Source of the DNA: Aldehydirespirator sp963662645
GTDB taxonomy: Bacteria > Actinomycetota > Acidimicrobiia > Acidimicrobiales > Aldehydirespiratoraceae
Direction of reading: 5' to 3'
Assembly: GCA_963662645.2 (NCBI GenBank)
Contig: OY759762.1
Location: 3,162,001-3,226,000 of the forward strand
DNA: 64,000 nucleotides
The translations under genes were made by a program, and so were the position numbers. Shown piece after piece: positions 35,742-45,632 of the stretch. Within the stretch, counting starts at the first letter, position 1. Every line of letters starts with the position of its first letter. The notes under the pieces were generated by a model. It saw only the letters and a program-made list of their open reading frames with translations, ran no database searches and was not told where the DNA came from.

Positions 35742-37604
35742 ATGTCTATTCGACTGAGTAGGAGTACCTCGGTCCGCACGCTGGCGGCGTGCTTGGCGTT
35801 CGCGCTGGTCGCCGCCGCCTGCGGGGGCGGAGACGACGGCGCCGGACAGCCGTCCGCGTCCGTCGAGCCCGCCGAGAGCCCCACGACCACGGAGGCGGCC
35901 GCCCCATCGGATCCGGTCGACGCCGGCGACGACACCGGGGAGGCGCCTGCCGCCACCGAGCCGGAAGTCGTCGAGGAGCAGGAGCTCCTGGTGGCGCCGG
36001 TCGACACCACCACAACCACCACGGCGCCGCCCGACGACAGCGAGGCCGCCACCGGCGCACCGGCCGAGTCGGGGCCTCAGGTCGGCGGCACGCTGCGAGT
36101 CGGGGCATCGGCGGAGGGCGACGGCCTCAATCCTGCGGTCAACAGCTTCTCGGGGCCCGTCTACCTGATGGCCTACCCGCTGTTCGACCCGCTGACCTAC
36201 TACGACACTGACGGCAACTGGGTGCCGTTCCTGGCCGAGTCGTGGACCAAGATCGGCGACGGCACGGTCTGGCAGATGAAGGTGCGCGAGGGGGTGCGCT
36301 TCCACGACGGGACCGACCTCGACGCGGACGACGTGATCGCGACGTTCAACGCCCAGCTCAACGATCCGGTGGTCGGGTTCGCGTACAAGCCGGGCTTCGA
36401 CGCCGAAGTGCCCATCCGCAAGGTCGACGACTACACCGTCGAGTTCAAGGGCGTCCGGCCCGCGGGGCGGCTGCCCATCGCGTTCACGGGCCAGCTCGGG
36501 ATGGTCCTGCCGTCGGAGTGGCTGGCGCGGGCTGCGGCCGATTCGACGCTCAACCAGGCGCCGGTCGGCACCGGACCCTTCATGGTCGAGAACCGCATCC
36601 TGGACGAGGTGACGGTGCTGGTGCGCAACCCCGAATACTGGGCCGCGGACATGGTCGACGTGTACCTCGACCGCATCGAGGTCTACCCCATCACCGACTC
36701 CACGATCGCTTCGCAGCGGCTGATAGCAGGCGACCTCGACGTGGTGGTCGTCTCCGCCGCGGAGGCCATCCTGACGCTGCGCGACGCCGCGGACCGAGGG
36801 GTGAGCACCTTCGAGAACCCGCGGGGCGAGGAGACGCTGGCCATCCTCAACGGCAGCAGCAGCCCGGTCTTCTCCGACATCCGCGCCCGCCAGGCTCTGA
36901 CGTTCGCCACCGACCAGGACCTGTACGTGGAGCTGATCGGCCAGGGCACCACGCAGGCGGCCGAATCGATGTTCCATCCCGATCTGATCTGGAACAACCC
37001 CGATGTGGTGCAGGAGACCAACATGCCCGAGAGGGCGGGACCATTGGTGGCCGCCCATTGCGCAGACTTCCCGCAGAACTGCACGGACGGCAAGATCAAC
37101 ATTCGCTTCGCTGTCCCCGGCCCGTCGGTGGACAGCCAGCGCACTGTCGAGCTGATGGCCGCCACCTGGGGCGAGTTCTTCAACGTCGACGCGACCCAGA
37201 GGCCCTTGGACGAGATGATCGTCGATGTGGTGCTGGGCAACTTCGATGTGGCCCTGGCGCAGGCCTTCGGCACGGTCGATCCCGACAACGACACGCTCTG
37301 GATGGAGTGCGCGGCGATCAGCTTCATCTCGCTGAACTTCGCCCGCTACTGCGACGAGGAGCGCGACGAGCTGCTTTACGAGCAGCGCAGGGTCGACGAC
37401 CTCGGCCGCCGGGTGGAGATCTGGCACCGGATCCAGGAGATCAACCGCGACGCCTACACCTACATCTTCTTTACCCACTCCAACTGGACCATCGGTGCCC
37501 GCGACAACGTGCACAACGTCTGCGGGCAGGTCGGGCCCGGCGGCGACCGGCTGCTGTGCAACAACGTCGGCCGAGTCTGGATGAACCAGATCTGGCTGAG
37601 TTAG
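35742..37604 (+). CDS. Oligopeptide/dipeptide-type ABC binding lipoprotein 2
   Basis: This 620-residue paralogue of the preceding gene has the same signal and lipobox (CLAFALVAAACGGG), the linker LLVAPVDTTTTTTAPP and the domain start GGTLRVGASAEGDGLNPA with VWQMKVREGVRFHDGTDLD. The C-terminal Cys pair around NVCGQVGPGG and LLCNN is shared by all three copies and may form a disulfide. It ends 7 bases before the third copy. Divergence between copies is enough to allow different ligands for one transporter. Confidence 0.92.
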   Translation: MSIRLSRSTSVRTLAACLAFALVAAACGGGDDGAGQPSASVEPAESPTTTEAAAPSDPVDAGDDTGEAPAATEPEVVEEQELLVAPVDTTTTTTAPPDDSEAATGAPAESGPQVGGTLRVGASAEGDGLNPAVNSFSGPVYLMAYPLFDPLTYYDTDGNWVPFLAESWTKIGDGTVWQMKVREGVRFHDGTDLDADDVIATFNAQLNDPVVGFAYKPGFDAEVPIRKVDDYTVEFKGVRPAGRLPIAFTGQLGMVLPSEWLARAAADSTLNQAPVGTGPFMVENRILDEVTVLVRNPEYWAADMVDVYLDRIEVYPITDSTIASQRLIAGDLDVVVVSAAEAILTLRDAADRGVSTFENPRGEETLAILNGSSSPVFSDIRARQALTFATDQDLYVELIGQGTTQAAESMFHPDLIWNNPDVVQETNMPERAGPLVAAHCADFPQNCTDGKINIRFAVPGPSVDSQRTVELMAATWGEFFNVDATQRPLDEMIVDVVLGNFDVALAQAFGTVDPDNDTLWMECAAISFISLNFARYCDEERDELLYEQRRVDDLGRRVEIWHRIQEINRDAYTYIFFTHSNWTIGARDNVHNVCGQVGPGGDRLLCNNVGRVWMNQIWLS

Positions 37605-37611
37605 GCGACCG

Positions 37612-39444
37612 TTGACCGGGCGGCTCTGGACCCACTGCTTGGCGGCGCTTGTGGCGGCCGCGCTGGTCGCGGCCGGGTGCGGGGGCGGAGGCGATGACGA
37701 GCCGCGCCCCCTCGAGGCAACGGAGGCGGTGAGCGGGCCGGAGGCCGATCCCTCCGAGACCGCTGATCCCGGCGGCCAAGACGACTCCGAGGAGGGGGAC
37801 GCCGACGACGATTCATCCGCGATCTCTGGCGACGCAACCGAAGCGCCGGACGCGGAAACCGAACCCCTGCTCGCGCCGGTCGACACAACCACCACGACCG
37901 CCCCGGCGTCAGCCGAGCCCGCACCGCAGCTCGGCGGCACGCTTCGAGTCGGGATTGAGGCCGAGAGTGACGGCCTGAACCCCGCGGCCAACAACTTCGG
38001 GGCGTCCGCCTACGCGATGGCCTACCCGATGTTCGACCCGCTCGCGTACTTCGACACCGAGGGGAACTGGGTCCCGTACCTCGCCGAGTCGTTCACCAGG
38101 AACGACGACGGCACGGTTTGGCACATGAAGCTGCGCGAGGGAGTGCGGTTCCACGACGGCACCGAGCTCGACGCCGACGACGTCTTAGCCACCATCAACG
38201 CGCAGCTCGCCGACCCGGTCATCTCGCTGGTGTACAGGAACACCATCGACGCCGACCAGTTCATCCGCAAGCTCGACCAGTACACGCTCGAAATGCGGTT
38301 GGTCAACCCCTCCGCCCGGTTCCCGCCGGCGTTGACCTCGCAGCTGGGGATGGTCCTGCCGTCGGAGTGGCTGGAGCGGGCGCTTCAGGATGAGACCCTG
38401 AACCAGATGCCGGTGGGCCAGGGCCCGTTCATGATCGAGAGCCGCGTCCAGGACGAGAAGACGGTGCTGGTGCGCAACCCCGACTACTGGGCGGCCGACC
38501 GCGTCGACGTCCACCTGGAGCGCATCGAGTTCTATCCGATCATCGACATGGCCGTGGCGGCGGAACGGCTGTTGGCCGGAGACCTCGACATGGTCATCAC
38601 CACCAATGCCGAGGCGACGCTCATCATGCGGGAGACCGGCGATGCGAGGACCATCGAGAACACGCGGGCCAGCGAGGGCTTCGCGGTCATCAACTCGCAG
38701 CGTCCGCCGTTCGACGACATCCGGGCCCGCCAGGCCCTGACCTTCGCTTCGGATCGGGACGCCTACGTGGCCCTGATCCGCCAGGGCACCTCCCCGCCGG
38801 CCGACACGATGTTCCACCCCGACCTGGTCTGGCACAACCCCGATATCAAGCAGGAGACCAACATGGCCGAGCGGGCCGGGCCCCTGGTCGAGTCCTACTG
38901 TGCCGACCACCCCGGGAACTGCTCCGGCGGCAGGATCAACATGGAGCTGTCCTTCGGGGGCCCGTCGGTCGAGAACACCCGCGTCGCCTCGGTTCAGTCC
39001 GACGCCTGGAGGGACTACTTCAACGTCACGATGGTCGAGGTGCTCCAGGACAAGCTGATCAACGACGTGGTTCTGGGCAACTACAACGTGGTCAACTGGC
39101 GGCAGTTCGGCGCCGTCAGCCCCGACAACGACGTCCTGTGGCTGGAGTGCAACTCCGTCGGCTTCATCTCGCTGAACTTCCCCCGCTACTGCGATCCCGA
39201 GCGTGACGAGCTCATGTTCGAGTCGCGCCGGATCGACGACCTGGATCGGCGGGTGGAGATCTGGCACCGGGTCGCCGAGATGATCCGAGATGCCTATACC
39301 TACATCTTCTACTACCACACCAACTGGGTGATCGGCGCCCGCGACAACGTGCATAACGTCTGCGGCCAGGTCTCACCCGATGGTGTCGAACTGCTGTGCA
39401 ACAACTCGGGACGGGTGCTGCTTCATGGAGTCTGGCTGAGCTAG
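37612..39444 (+). CDS. Oligopeptide/dipeptide-type ABC binding lipoprotein 3
   Basis: This 610-residue protein is the third tandem paralogue. It has a shorter N-terminus with lipobox AAGC (LVAAALVAAGCGGGG), the linker LLAPVDTTTTTAP and the domain start GGTLRVGIEAESDGLNPA. It appears to start with TTG, 7 bases after the stop of copy 2, so it is probably co-translated with it. The binding domain is closest in wording to copy 1 (for example RQGTSPPADTMFHPDLVWHN), which suggests a duplication history more complex than a simple array. The permease gene follows 138 bases later. Confidence 0.9.
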   Translation: MTGRLWTHCLAALVAAALVAAGCGGGGDDEPRPLEATEAVSGPEADPSETADPGGQDDSEEGDADDDSSAISGDATEAPDAETEPLLAPVDTTTTTAPASAEPAPQLGGTLRVGIEAESDGLNPAANNFGASAYAMAYPMFDPLAYFDTEGNWVPYLAESFTRNDDGTVWHMKLREGVRFHDGTELDADDVLATINAQLADPVISLVYRNTIDADQFIRKLDQYTLEMRLVNPSARFPPALTSQLGMVLPSEWLERALQDETLNQMPVGQGPFMIESRVQDEKTVLVRNPDYWAADRVDVHLERIEFYPIIDMAVAAERLLAGDLDMVITTNAEATLIMRETGDARTIENTRASEGFAVINSQRPPFDDIRARQALTFASDRDAYVALIRQGTSPPADTMFHPDLVWHNPDIKQETNMAERAGPLVESYCADHPGNCSGGRINMELSFGGPSVENTRVASVQSDAWRDYFNVTMVEVLQDKLINDVVLGNYNVVNWRQFGAVSPDNDVLWLECNSVGFISLNFPRYCDPERDELMFESRRIDDLDRRVEIWHRVAEMIRDAYTYIFYYHTNWVIGARDNVHNVCGQVSPDGVELLCNNSGRVLLHGVWLS

Positions 39445-39582
39445 GGAGCGGAACCGGGCGACCCGGCGGCTCCCGACACGGCCCCATGGGCAGTAGTAGG
39501 CTCTCCGGCCGCAGTGACTGCCAGAGCTGACTTGTATGGCGCCTTAGAGGGTGCGCTGCCTTGGCCGGGGCGGTAGGGGCTC

Positions 39583-40581
39583 GTGGCGAGGTTCATCGTG
39601 CGCCGGGTGGTGCTGCTGTTCGCAGTGCTGTTCGCGGTGACATTCCTGGGCTTTGCCGCCATGAACCTGCTGGGCGACCCGCTTGTCAACGTGGTGGGCG
39701 TGCTGGCCGAGCTCGACTGTGAGGGCATCGAGGCCGGAACCGCCGAGGACACGACGGTCGATGCCGCCAGCAGGGACTGCGACACCGTGGCCGCGGCCAA
39801 GGCTCAGTACCACCTCGATCGGCCGGTTCCCATCCGCTACGTGCTGTGGCTGGGAGACATGGCCACCGGGGACTTCGGCACGTCGTTCCAGAACGACCAG
39901 CCGGTGAGCCACGTCATCCGCGAGAAGCTGCCCGAGACGCTGATCCTGCTGACGATGGCCCAGATCGTCTCACTCGGTGTGGCCATTCCCTGGGGGGTGA
40001 TCGCGGCGTACCGGGCCAACCGGGCCTTCGACCGCGGCTCCACGGTGGCGTCGTTCGGTCTGCTGTCGGTGCCGAACTTCGCGCTGGGAGTGGTGCTTCT
40101 CTATCTCTTGGCCCTGCGATGGCAGATCTTTCCCTCGGCCTATGAGAGCGACAACTTCGGCGGGCTGGTGTTCTCCATGGTCCTGCCCGCAGTGACGCTC
40201 GGCCTGCCCCTGGCGGCCAGCTACCAGCGTCTCCTGCGCACCGACTTGATCACGACGCTGCAGGAGGACTTCGTCCACATGGCCCGAGCCAAGGGGCTCC
40301 CACCGATGCGGATCATGTTCCGGCACGCCCTGCGGCCGTCGATGTTCTCGGTCGTGACCGTCTTCGGGGTCAGCACCGGCGCGCTGATCGGCGGGTCGCT
40401 GGTGGTGGAGCAGATCTTCGGCATTCCGGGGATCGGCAGGGAGATCGTGACCGCGGTGGTCCGCGACGACTTCCCGGTCGTGCTGGCCATCGTGATGCTG
40501 GTCGCGACCACCTTCGTCGTGCTCAACTTCCTGGTGGATCTGCTGTACAGCTGGCTCGATCCGAGGGTGCGGGCCCGGTGA
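39583..40581 (+). CDS. dppB: Dipeptide-type ABC permease DppB
   Basis: This 332-residue permease has the N-terminal membrane segment RFIVRRVVLLFAVLFAVTFL, a large extracytoplasmic loop with two Cys residues (about residues 45-70), then the BPD_transp_1 domain with GDFGTSFQNDQPV and the cytoplasmic coupling loop MARAKGLPPMRIMFRHALRP. The GTG start follows a 138-base gap after the third binding protein. Its end overlaps the next permease start as GTGA. It is one half of the membrane channel served by the three binding proteins. Confidence 0.93.
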   Translation: MARFIVRRVVLLFAVLFAVTFLGFAAMNLLGDPLVNVVGVLAELDCEGIEAGTAEDTTVDAASRDCDTVAAAKAQYHLDRPVPIRYVLWLGDMATGDFGTSFQNDQPVSHVIREKLPETLILLTMAQIVSLGVAIPWGVIAAYRANRAFDRGSTVASFGLLSVPNFALGVVLLYLLALRWQIFPSAYESDNFGGLVFSMVLPAVTLGLPLAASYQRLLRTDLITTLQEDFVHMARAKGLPPMRIMFRHALRPSMFSVVTVFGVSTGALIGGSLVVEQIFGIPGIGREIVTAVVRDDFPVVLAIVMLVATTFVVLNFLVDLLYSWLDPRVRAR

Positions 40582-41573
40582 GCGCCGAGGACCTCGTGAC
40601 CGGCGAAGGCCAGGCGACCGGCAGACCGAGGACGCCTGTCGAGGGGAAGGCGTCCCGCGAGCGGCTGCTCTGGCGGTTCCGGATCGTTCGACTCGTGCGG
40701 CCCGGCCGGGTGCCCGACGACAGTCCCGCCGGCGACGAGTCGGCCGTCCGCCGCCGCTTGGGCTTCTCCTTCTGGCTGGCCGTGGTCTGGCTCTTGATCA
40801 TGGCGTTCGTGGCCGCCTTCGCTCCGCTGCTGCCGGTGGCCGATCCCACCAAGGTCGCCTTCGGGGGTCCCCGGGAGCCGCCGTCGCTGGACGCATGGTT
40901 CGGCACCGACGCCCTGGGCCGCGACGTGTTCTCCCGCACCCTCCACGGGGCGCGTATCAGCCTGGCCGTGGGCGGGTTCGCCATCGTGTTCGGGATGGTG
41001 GTCGGGGGCGGCCTGGGAATCTTGGGCGGCTACTTCCGGGGCCGGCTGGACCAGGCCGTCGGCTTCGTGTTTTTCGTGCTGCTGTCGTTCCCGGCGCTGG
41101 TGCTGGCCATCCTGATCACCGCGACTCTCGAACGAAGCATGCTGGTGGTGAGCCTGACCATCGGGATCCTGGCGGTGGCGCCCGTCGGTCTGCTGGCTCG
41201 GGCCTCCACGCTGGTGTTCGCGGAGCGCGAGTTCGTCTCTGCGGCCCGGGTGCTGGGAGCCAAGCCCGGCCGGATCATCGTGCGGGAGCTGCTGCCCAAT
41301 GTGGTCATACCCATGGGCGCGCTGACCCTGCTCGGGATGGCTGTCGCGGTGGTGGCCGAGGGCTCGCTCGCCTTCCTTGGCCTGTCGGTGGCCGGCGAGG
41401 ACGCCATCTCGTGGGGCAAGATGATCGTCGACGGCGCCGGTCTGCGCGACTTGCAGAACGCCACCCACGTAACCATGTTCCCGGTGGCGGTGATGTTCGT
41501 GACCGTGCTGTCCCTGAACTTCGCGGGCGATCGCATACGCCAGTACTTCGACGTGAAGGAGCTGGCCTTCTGA
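40578..41573 (+). CDS. dppC: Dipeptide-type ABC permease DppC
   Basis: This 331-residue permease starts with GTG overlapping the dppB stop. A cytoplasmic N-terminal stretch of about 60 residues precedes the first membrane segment (FWLAVVWLLIMAFVAAFAPL). HWFGTD-type signature appears as AWFGTDALGRDVFSRTLHGA, and the coupling loop is SAARVLGAKPGRIIVRELLPN. It is the partner of DppB and is followed by the two ATPase genes. Confidence 0.93.
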   Translation: MSAEDLVTGEGQATGRPRTPVEGKASRERLLWRFRIVRLVRPGRVPDDSPAGDESAVRRRLGFSFWLAVVWLLIMAFVAAFAPLLPVADPTKVAFGGPREPPSLDAWFGTDALGRDVFSRTLHGARISLAVGGFAIVFGMVVGGGLGILGGYFRGRLDQAVGFVFFVLLSFPALVLAILITATLERSMLVVSLTIGILAVAPVGLLARASTLVFAEREFVSAARVLGAKPGRIIVRELLPNVVIPMGALTLLGMAVAVVAEGSLAFLGLSVAGEDAISWGKMIVDGAGLRDLQNATHVTMFPVAVMFVTVLSLNFAGDRIRQYFDVKELAF

Positions 41574-41637
41574 TGGCGGAACAGCGACGGGCTGCCCACG
41601 CTTTGCGTCTCGGACCTGACCCTCGGGAGCCTGCGCC

Positions 41638-42720
41638 GTGATGGCCGAGCAGGATGCGACAGGCGCCCCGCTGCTGTCGGTGCGCGATCTGCACGTGCGG
41701 TTCCCCACCGAGCGGGGCACCGTCAACGCCGTCAACGGTGTCAGCTTCGACCTCCACGAGGGCAAGACCCTCGCCATCGTGGGCGAGTCGGGCTCGGGCA
41801 AGTCGGTCACGGCCAAGACGCTGATGAACTTGTTGCCCCGAACTGCTCAAGTGAGCGGCGAAGTGACCTACGACGGCCAGGACGTGCAGGCCCTGGCCGA
41901 GGCCGGCACGAAGCACTTCTTCGGCGTGCAGATGACAATGGTGTTCCAGGATCCGATGACCTCGCTCAATCCCGTCAAGAAGGTGGGCGAGCAGATCGCC
42001 GAGACCCTCCGCTACCACCTCGGCCGTTCCCGCATCGAGGCCCTGGAAGAAGCTGAGGAGCTGCTCGACGTGGTGGGCATGCCGGAACCGGCACGGAGAC
42101 TGAAGCAGTATCCCCACGAGCTCTCGGGCGGGCTGCGCCAGCGGGTGGTCATCGCCATGGCGCTGGCCTGCCAGCCGCGGCTGCTGATCGCGGACGAGCC
42201 CACCACCGCAGTGGACGTCACCGTGCAGAAGCACCTGCTGGACCTGCTCGACCGGCTTCGCCGCGATCGGGGCATGTCTATGATCCTCATCACCCACGAC
42301 CTCGGTGTGGCCCACGGCCGGGCCGACGACGTCGCGGTCATGTACGCGGGCCGCCTAGTGGAGGTCGCCGACGCTCGCACGCTCTTCTTCGATATGCGCC
42401 ATCCCTACACCGAGGCGCTGTTGCGCTCCATCCCGCGCATCGACGATCCCGTCCACCACCGGCTCGATCCCATCCCGGGACGCCCGCCCGAGTTGATCAA
42501 CCCGCCCGATGCGTGCGCGTTCGCCCCCCGCTGCATCTACGCCCAGGGCGACTGCCTCGGCGGGGTTCCCGAGTTGAGCGGGCTGGTAGGGCTGCACCGC
42601 TTCGCGTGCCTCCACCCGACGGGCACCGAGCGCGGCATGGCCGCGATGGCGGCCAACCGGGCCGCGGGGGTGACCGCGGCCGGACTGCCGGTCGCCGGCG
42701 GCCACGGGGGCAGCGGCTGA
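41638..42720 (+). CDS. dppD: Dipeptide-type ABC ATPase DppD
   Basis: This 360-residue ATPase has Walker A GESGSGKSVT, signature LSGGLRQRVVIAMAL and Walker B LLIADEPTTAVD, followed by the oligopeptide-transporter C-terminal extension with a Cys cluster (ACAFAPRCIYAQGDCLGG and FACLHP) of the type that can hold an iron-sulfur cluster in DppD. Start is GTG at 41638 or ATG at 41641. Its stop overlaps the dppF start as TGATG. Confidence 0.93.
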   Translation: MMAEQDATGAPLLSVRDLHVRFPTERGTVNAVNGVSFDLHEGKTLAIVGESGSGKSVTAKTLMNLLPRTAQVSGEVTYDGQDVQALAEAGTKHFFGVQMTMVFQDPMTSLNPVKKVGEQIAETLRYHLGRSRIEALEEAEELLDVVGMPEPARRLKQYPHELSGGLRQRVVIAMALACQPRLLIADEPTTAVDVTVQKHLLDLLDRLRRDRGMSMILITHDLGVAHGRADDVAVMYAGRLVEVADARTLFFDMRHPYTEALLRSIPRIDDPVHHRLDPIPGRPPELINPPDACAFAPRCIYAQGDCLGGVPELSGLVGLHRFACLHPTGTERGMAAMAANRAAGVTAAGLPVAGGHGGSG

Positions 42721-43727
42721 TGGCCGGCACCGGCCACGCGCAGCTGCGCGACCACGACGATGTGCTGCTTCGGGTCAAGGACCTCGTCGTGCAGTTTCCC
42801 GCGGGTCGCAGGCGCGTCGTGCATGCCGTGTCCGAGGTGAGCTTCGACGTCGCGGAGGGCGAGACTCTCGGCATCGTGGGCGAGTCCGGGTGCGGCAAGT
42901 CGACAGTTGCCCGAGCCATCATCCGCCTGGTCGACATCACCGGGGGAGAGGTGCTCTACGAGGGTCGGGATCTAGCCGGCCTCGAGGGCGAGGACCTCCG
43001 CAGGGTGCGGCCCAGGCTGCAGATGATCTTCCAGGACCCGATCTCGTCGCTCAACCCCCGCCGCCGGGTTCGCGACGTGATCGCGGAGGGCCTGGCCGTG
43101 TGGGGCGACGACATCGGATCCTGGAGCCGCGATCGCATAGACGAGCTCATGGACGCGGTCGGGGTGGAGGCGAGGTACGGCGCCCGGCGCCCGCACGAGT
43201 TCTCGGGCGGCCAGTGCCAGCGCATCGGCATCGCCAGAGCCTTGGCGCTCGATCCCAAGGTGCTGATCTGCGACGAGCCGGTGTCGGCGCTCGACGTGTC
43301 CATCCAGGCGCAGATCCTGAACCTGCTACAGGACATGAAGCGTCGCTACGGCCTGACGGTGCTGTTCATCTCCCATGACCTGTCGGTGGTGAAGAACGTC
43401 AGCGACCGGATCGTGGTCATGTATCTGGGCAAGGTGTGCGAGATCGGCAGCACGATTGAGATCTACTCCCGTCCCGCCCATCCCTACACCCGGGCGCTGC
43501 TGGCCTCCATTCCCGAGCCCGCTCCCACGGTGGACATCGAAGAGGGCGACATCGGCGACGAGCTGCCGTCGGCGACGGCGCCCCCGAGCGGCTGCCGGTT
43601 CCACACCCGCTGCCCCCGGGCAACCGACATCTGCCGCGAGGTCGAACCGGTCAGCGAGCAGATCGGCGACGCCGACCACTACGTCGCCTGCCACCACCCC
43701 GTGGAGGTGGAGATCAGCGCCCGCTGA
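42720..43727 (+). CDS. dppF: Dipeptide-type ABC ATPase DppF
   Basis: This 335-residue ATPase has Walker A GESGCGKST, signature FSGGQCQRIGIARAL and Walker B VLICDEPVSALD, plus the C-terminal extension with CRFHTRCPRATDIC and YVACHHP. The start at 42720 overlaps the dppD stop; the longer open frame upstream is a shadow. It completes a full DppBCDF importer with the three binding proteins. Confidence 0.93.
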   Translation: MAGTGHAQLRDHDDVLLRVKDLVVQFPAGRRRVVHAVSEVSFDVAEGETLGIVGESGCGKSTVARAIIRLVDITGGEVLYEGRDLAGLEGEDLRRVRPRLQMIFQDPISSLNPRRRVRDVIAEGLAVWGDDIGSWSRDRIDELMDAVGVEARYGARRPHEFSGGQCQRIGIARALALDPKVLICDEPVSALDVSIQAQILNLLQDMKRRYGLTVLFISHDLSVVKNVSDRIVVMYLGKVCEIGSTIEIYSRPAHPYTRALLASIPEPAPTVDIEEGDIGDELPSATAPPSGCRFHTRCPRATDICREVEPVSEQIGDADHYVACHHPVEVEISAR

Positions 43728-43802
43728 CGGCTCTCATCTGATTCTCGGGCTTGAAATGTGTGCTAGGCGCCCACAAATCACACCGAGATTCTCGAGGGCG
43801 GC

Positions 43803-45632
43803 TCAGGTGGCGCACTCCGAGGCGCCCGTTTCCACCGTGTACGGCCCGGTCTCGTCGAAGTCGACGTAGAACGACGGGTCGTCCTCGAAGGCGGGGAACT
43901 CGTCGAGGTCCTTGAGGCCCTCGGCCACGGCGCGGGCCCCGCCGGCGCGCTCCATCCATTCCCGGAAGCCCTCGGAGGCTTGGCGCTCTTCGATGAAGCG
44001 CCGGATGACCCGGGCGGTGGCCTCGGGGGCGTTGCGGGCGGGCAGGCGCAGGGCCTTGTCGCCGAAATGCATCTGCTGCTGGCCGATGTAGCCGCCGAGC
44101 AGCATCTGGTAGCCGGGAGCGCTGCGGCCGTGGGCCCTTCGCTCGGCGCCGAAGAAGCCGATGTCCGACGCGTGGTGCTGGCCACAGGAGTTGGGACAAC
44201 CCGAGATGTTGATGCGGAGGCCGCCCACATCGGCCAGACCCTCGTCTTCGAGTCGCTGGCCGATGGCGTCGCCCAGGCCGCGACTCTGGGTGACGGCCAG
44301 ATTGCACGTGTCCGACCCCGGGCAGGCCACCACGTCGCGGGCCAGCTCCGCACCCGGACGGGCCATGCCGATGGCGTCCAGGCGGTCGTGGACAGCGGCC
44401 AGGTCGTCGGGGTGCAGGCCCCGGAACACCACGTTCTGGCGGTTGGTCAGTCGCACGTCGGCGTCGAGATCGCGCTGCAGCGCGGCAAGGGCCCGGAACT
44501 GGTCGCCGGTGATGTCGCCCAGGTGAGCCTGGGCGTAGACGGAGACCGTCCCGTCGCGCACGCCCCGCACCACGTTCACCCGCTCCCACCGCTCGTAGGC
44601 GGTGCCCGTGCCGATGGTCACCGGCGTGCCGTGGCCGATGGCGGTGGCGGCGGCGGGATCGACCGAGCCGGCGGGATCGTCGCCGTCGATCTGCACCTCG
44701 GCCGGGATGCCGCCCGGCCAGGACGTGGACGCCACCAGGAACTTGCGCTGGGTCAGCACCCGGCGCTGGACCTCCTCGAAGCCGAGCGTGTCGACCAGCC
44801 ACTTCATGCGGGCCCGCAGCTTGTTGTCGCGGTTGCCGGCCTGGTCGAACACCCTCAAGCAGGCCTCGATGGTGGGCAGCAGCTCCTCGCGGGGGGTGAA
44901 GTCCTCCAGGGCCAGAGCCGGATGGGGAGTCGTGCCCAGCCCGCCCGCGATGAACACCCGGAAGCCCCGCTCAAGCTCGCCGGTGCCGGTCTGCCGCACG
45001 GTGCCGATGACGCCCACGTCGTTGAACATGGCTTGGCCGCAGTCGGTCTCGCAGCCCGAGAAGTTGATCTTGAACTTGCGGGGGAGCCGCTGGCTGATCG
45101 GGTTGCGCACGAAATGGCGGTAGGTGGCCTCGGCCCAGGGGGTTATGTCGAGCTGCTCGTGCGGGCAGGCACCGGCCAGGTGGCAGCCCTGGACGTTGCG
45201 GACGGTGTCGCCGCAGGCCTCCCGGGTGCTGAGGCCGACCGCGGCCAGATGTTCGAGCACCTCTGGTATCTGGTCGAGCTGCACGAAGTGGAACTGGATG
45301 TTCTGGCGGGTGGTGATGTGGCCCCAGCCCCGGCTGTAGTTGTCGACCAGCCAGCCGATCATCTCGAGCTGCTCGGGCCTGATCGACCCGTAGGGCACCT
45401 TCACCCGGACCATCTGGTTGGTCCCGCCCTGGCGCTGTCCGTAGATGCCGTTGGTGAGCCGGTAGACCCTGAATACCTCGTCGCTCAGCTCGCCGGCCAG
45501 GAAGCGCCCGTACTGCTGCCTGTACTTGTCGACGTCGGCCCGTATCGCGGGATCAACAGGACCGCCGGCGGGCGGCGGTCCTGGCGTCGTGGGCGCAACA
45601 AGCGGGGCGATGCGCGGCTCGAGCAGGGTCAT
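43803..45632 (-). CDS. sir: Sulfite/nitrite reductase with sirohaem and [4Fe-4S]
   Basis: This 609-residue protein has two ferredoxin-like/sirohaem half-domains. The cluster cysteines are in VACPGSDTCNLA and SGCPNSCGQHH, the standard C-x5-C and C-x3-C pattern. NVQGCHLAGACPHE and NFSGCETDCGQAMF lie in the first half. It would reduce sulfite to sulfide with six electrons from ferredoxin. Nitrite reductases of this family look alike, but the coupled genes for siroheme synthesis and APS reductase make sulfite the likely substrate. Its ATG overlaps the stop of the methyltransferase gene as ATGA. Confidence 0.92.
   Translation of the reverse strand: MTLLEPRIAPLVAPTTPGPPPAGGPVDPAIRADVDKYRQQYGRFLAGELSDEVFRVYRLTNGIYGQRQGGTNQMVRVKVPYGSIRPEQLEMIGWLVDNYSRGWGHITTRQNIQFHFVQLDQIPEVLEHLAAVGLSTREACGDTVRNVQGCHLAGACPHEQLDITPWAEATYRHFVRNPISQRLPRKFKINFSGCETDCGQAMFNDVGVIGTVRQTGTGELERGFRVFIAGGLGTTPHPALALEDFTPREELLPTIEACLRVFDQAGNRDNKLRARMKWLVDTLGFEEVQRRVLTQRKFLVASTSWPGGIPAEVQIDGDDPAGSVDPAAATAIGHGTPVTIGTGTAYERWERVNVVRGVRDGTVSVYAQAHLGDITGDQFRALAALQRDLDADVRLTNRQNVVFRGLHPDDLAAVHDRLDAIGMARPGAELARDVVACPGSDTCNLAVTQSRGLGDAIGQRLEDEGLADVGGLRINISGCPNSCGQHHASDIGFFGAERRAHGRSAPGYQMLLGGYIGQQQMHFGDKALRLPARNAPEATARVIRRFIEERQASEGFREWMERAGGARAVAEGLKDLDEFPAFEDDPSFYVDFDETGPYTVETGASECAT

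Noticed and set aside
33739..37994. Two long minus-strand open frames opposite the binding lipoprotein genes
   Set aside because: They mirror high-GC coding DNA with low-complexity translations and no recognisable domains, while the plus strand encodes clear lipoproteins.
43728..43802. Inverted repeat TCTCGG/CCGAGA between dppF and the sulfite reductase gene as a terminator
   Set aside because: The arms are short, far apart (about 35 bases) and not followed by a T tract, so a terminator call is not supported.
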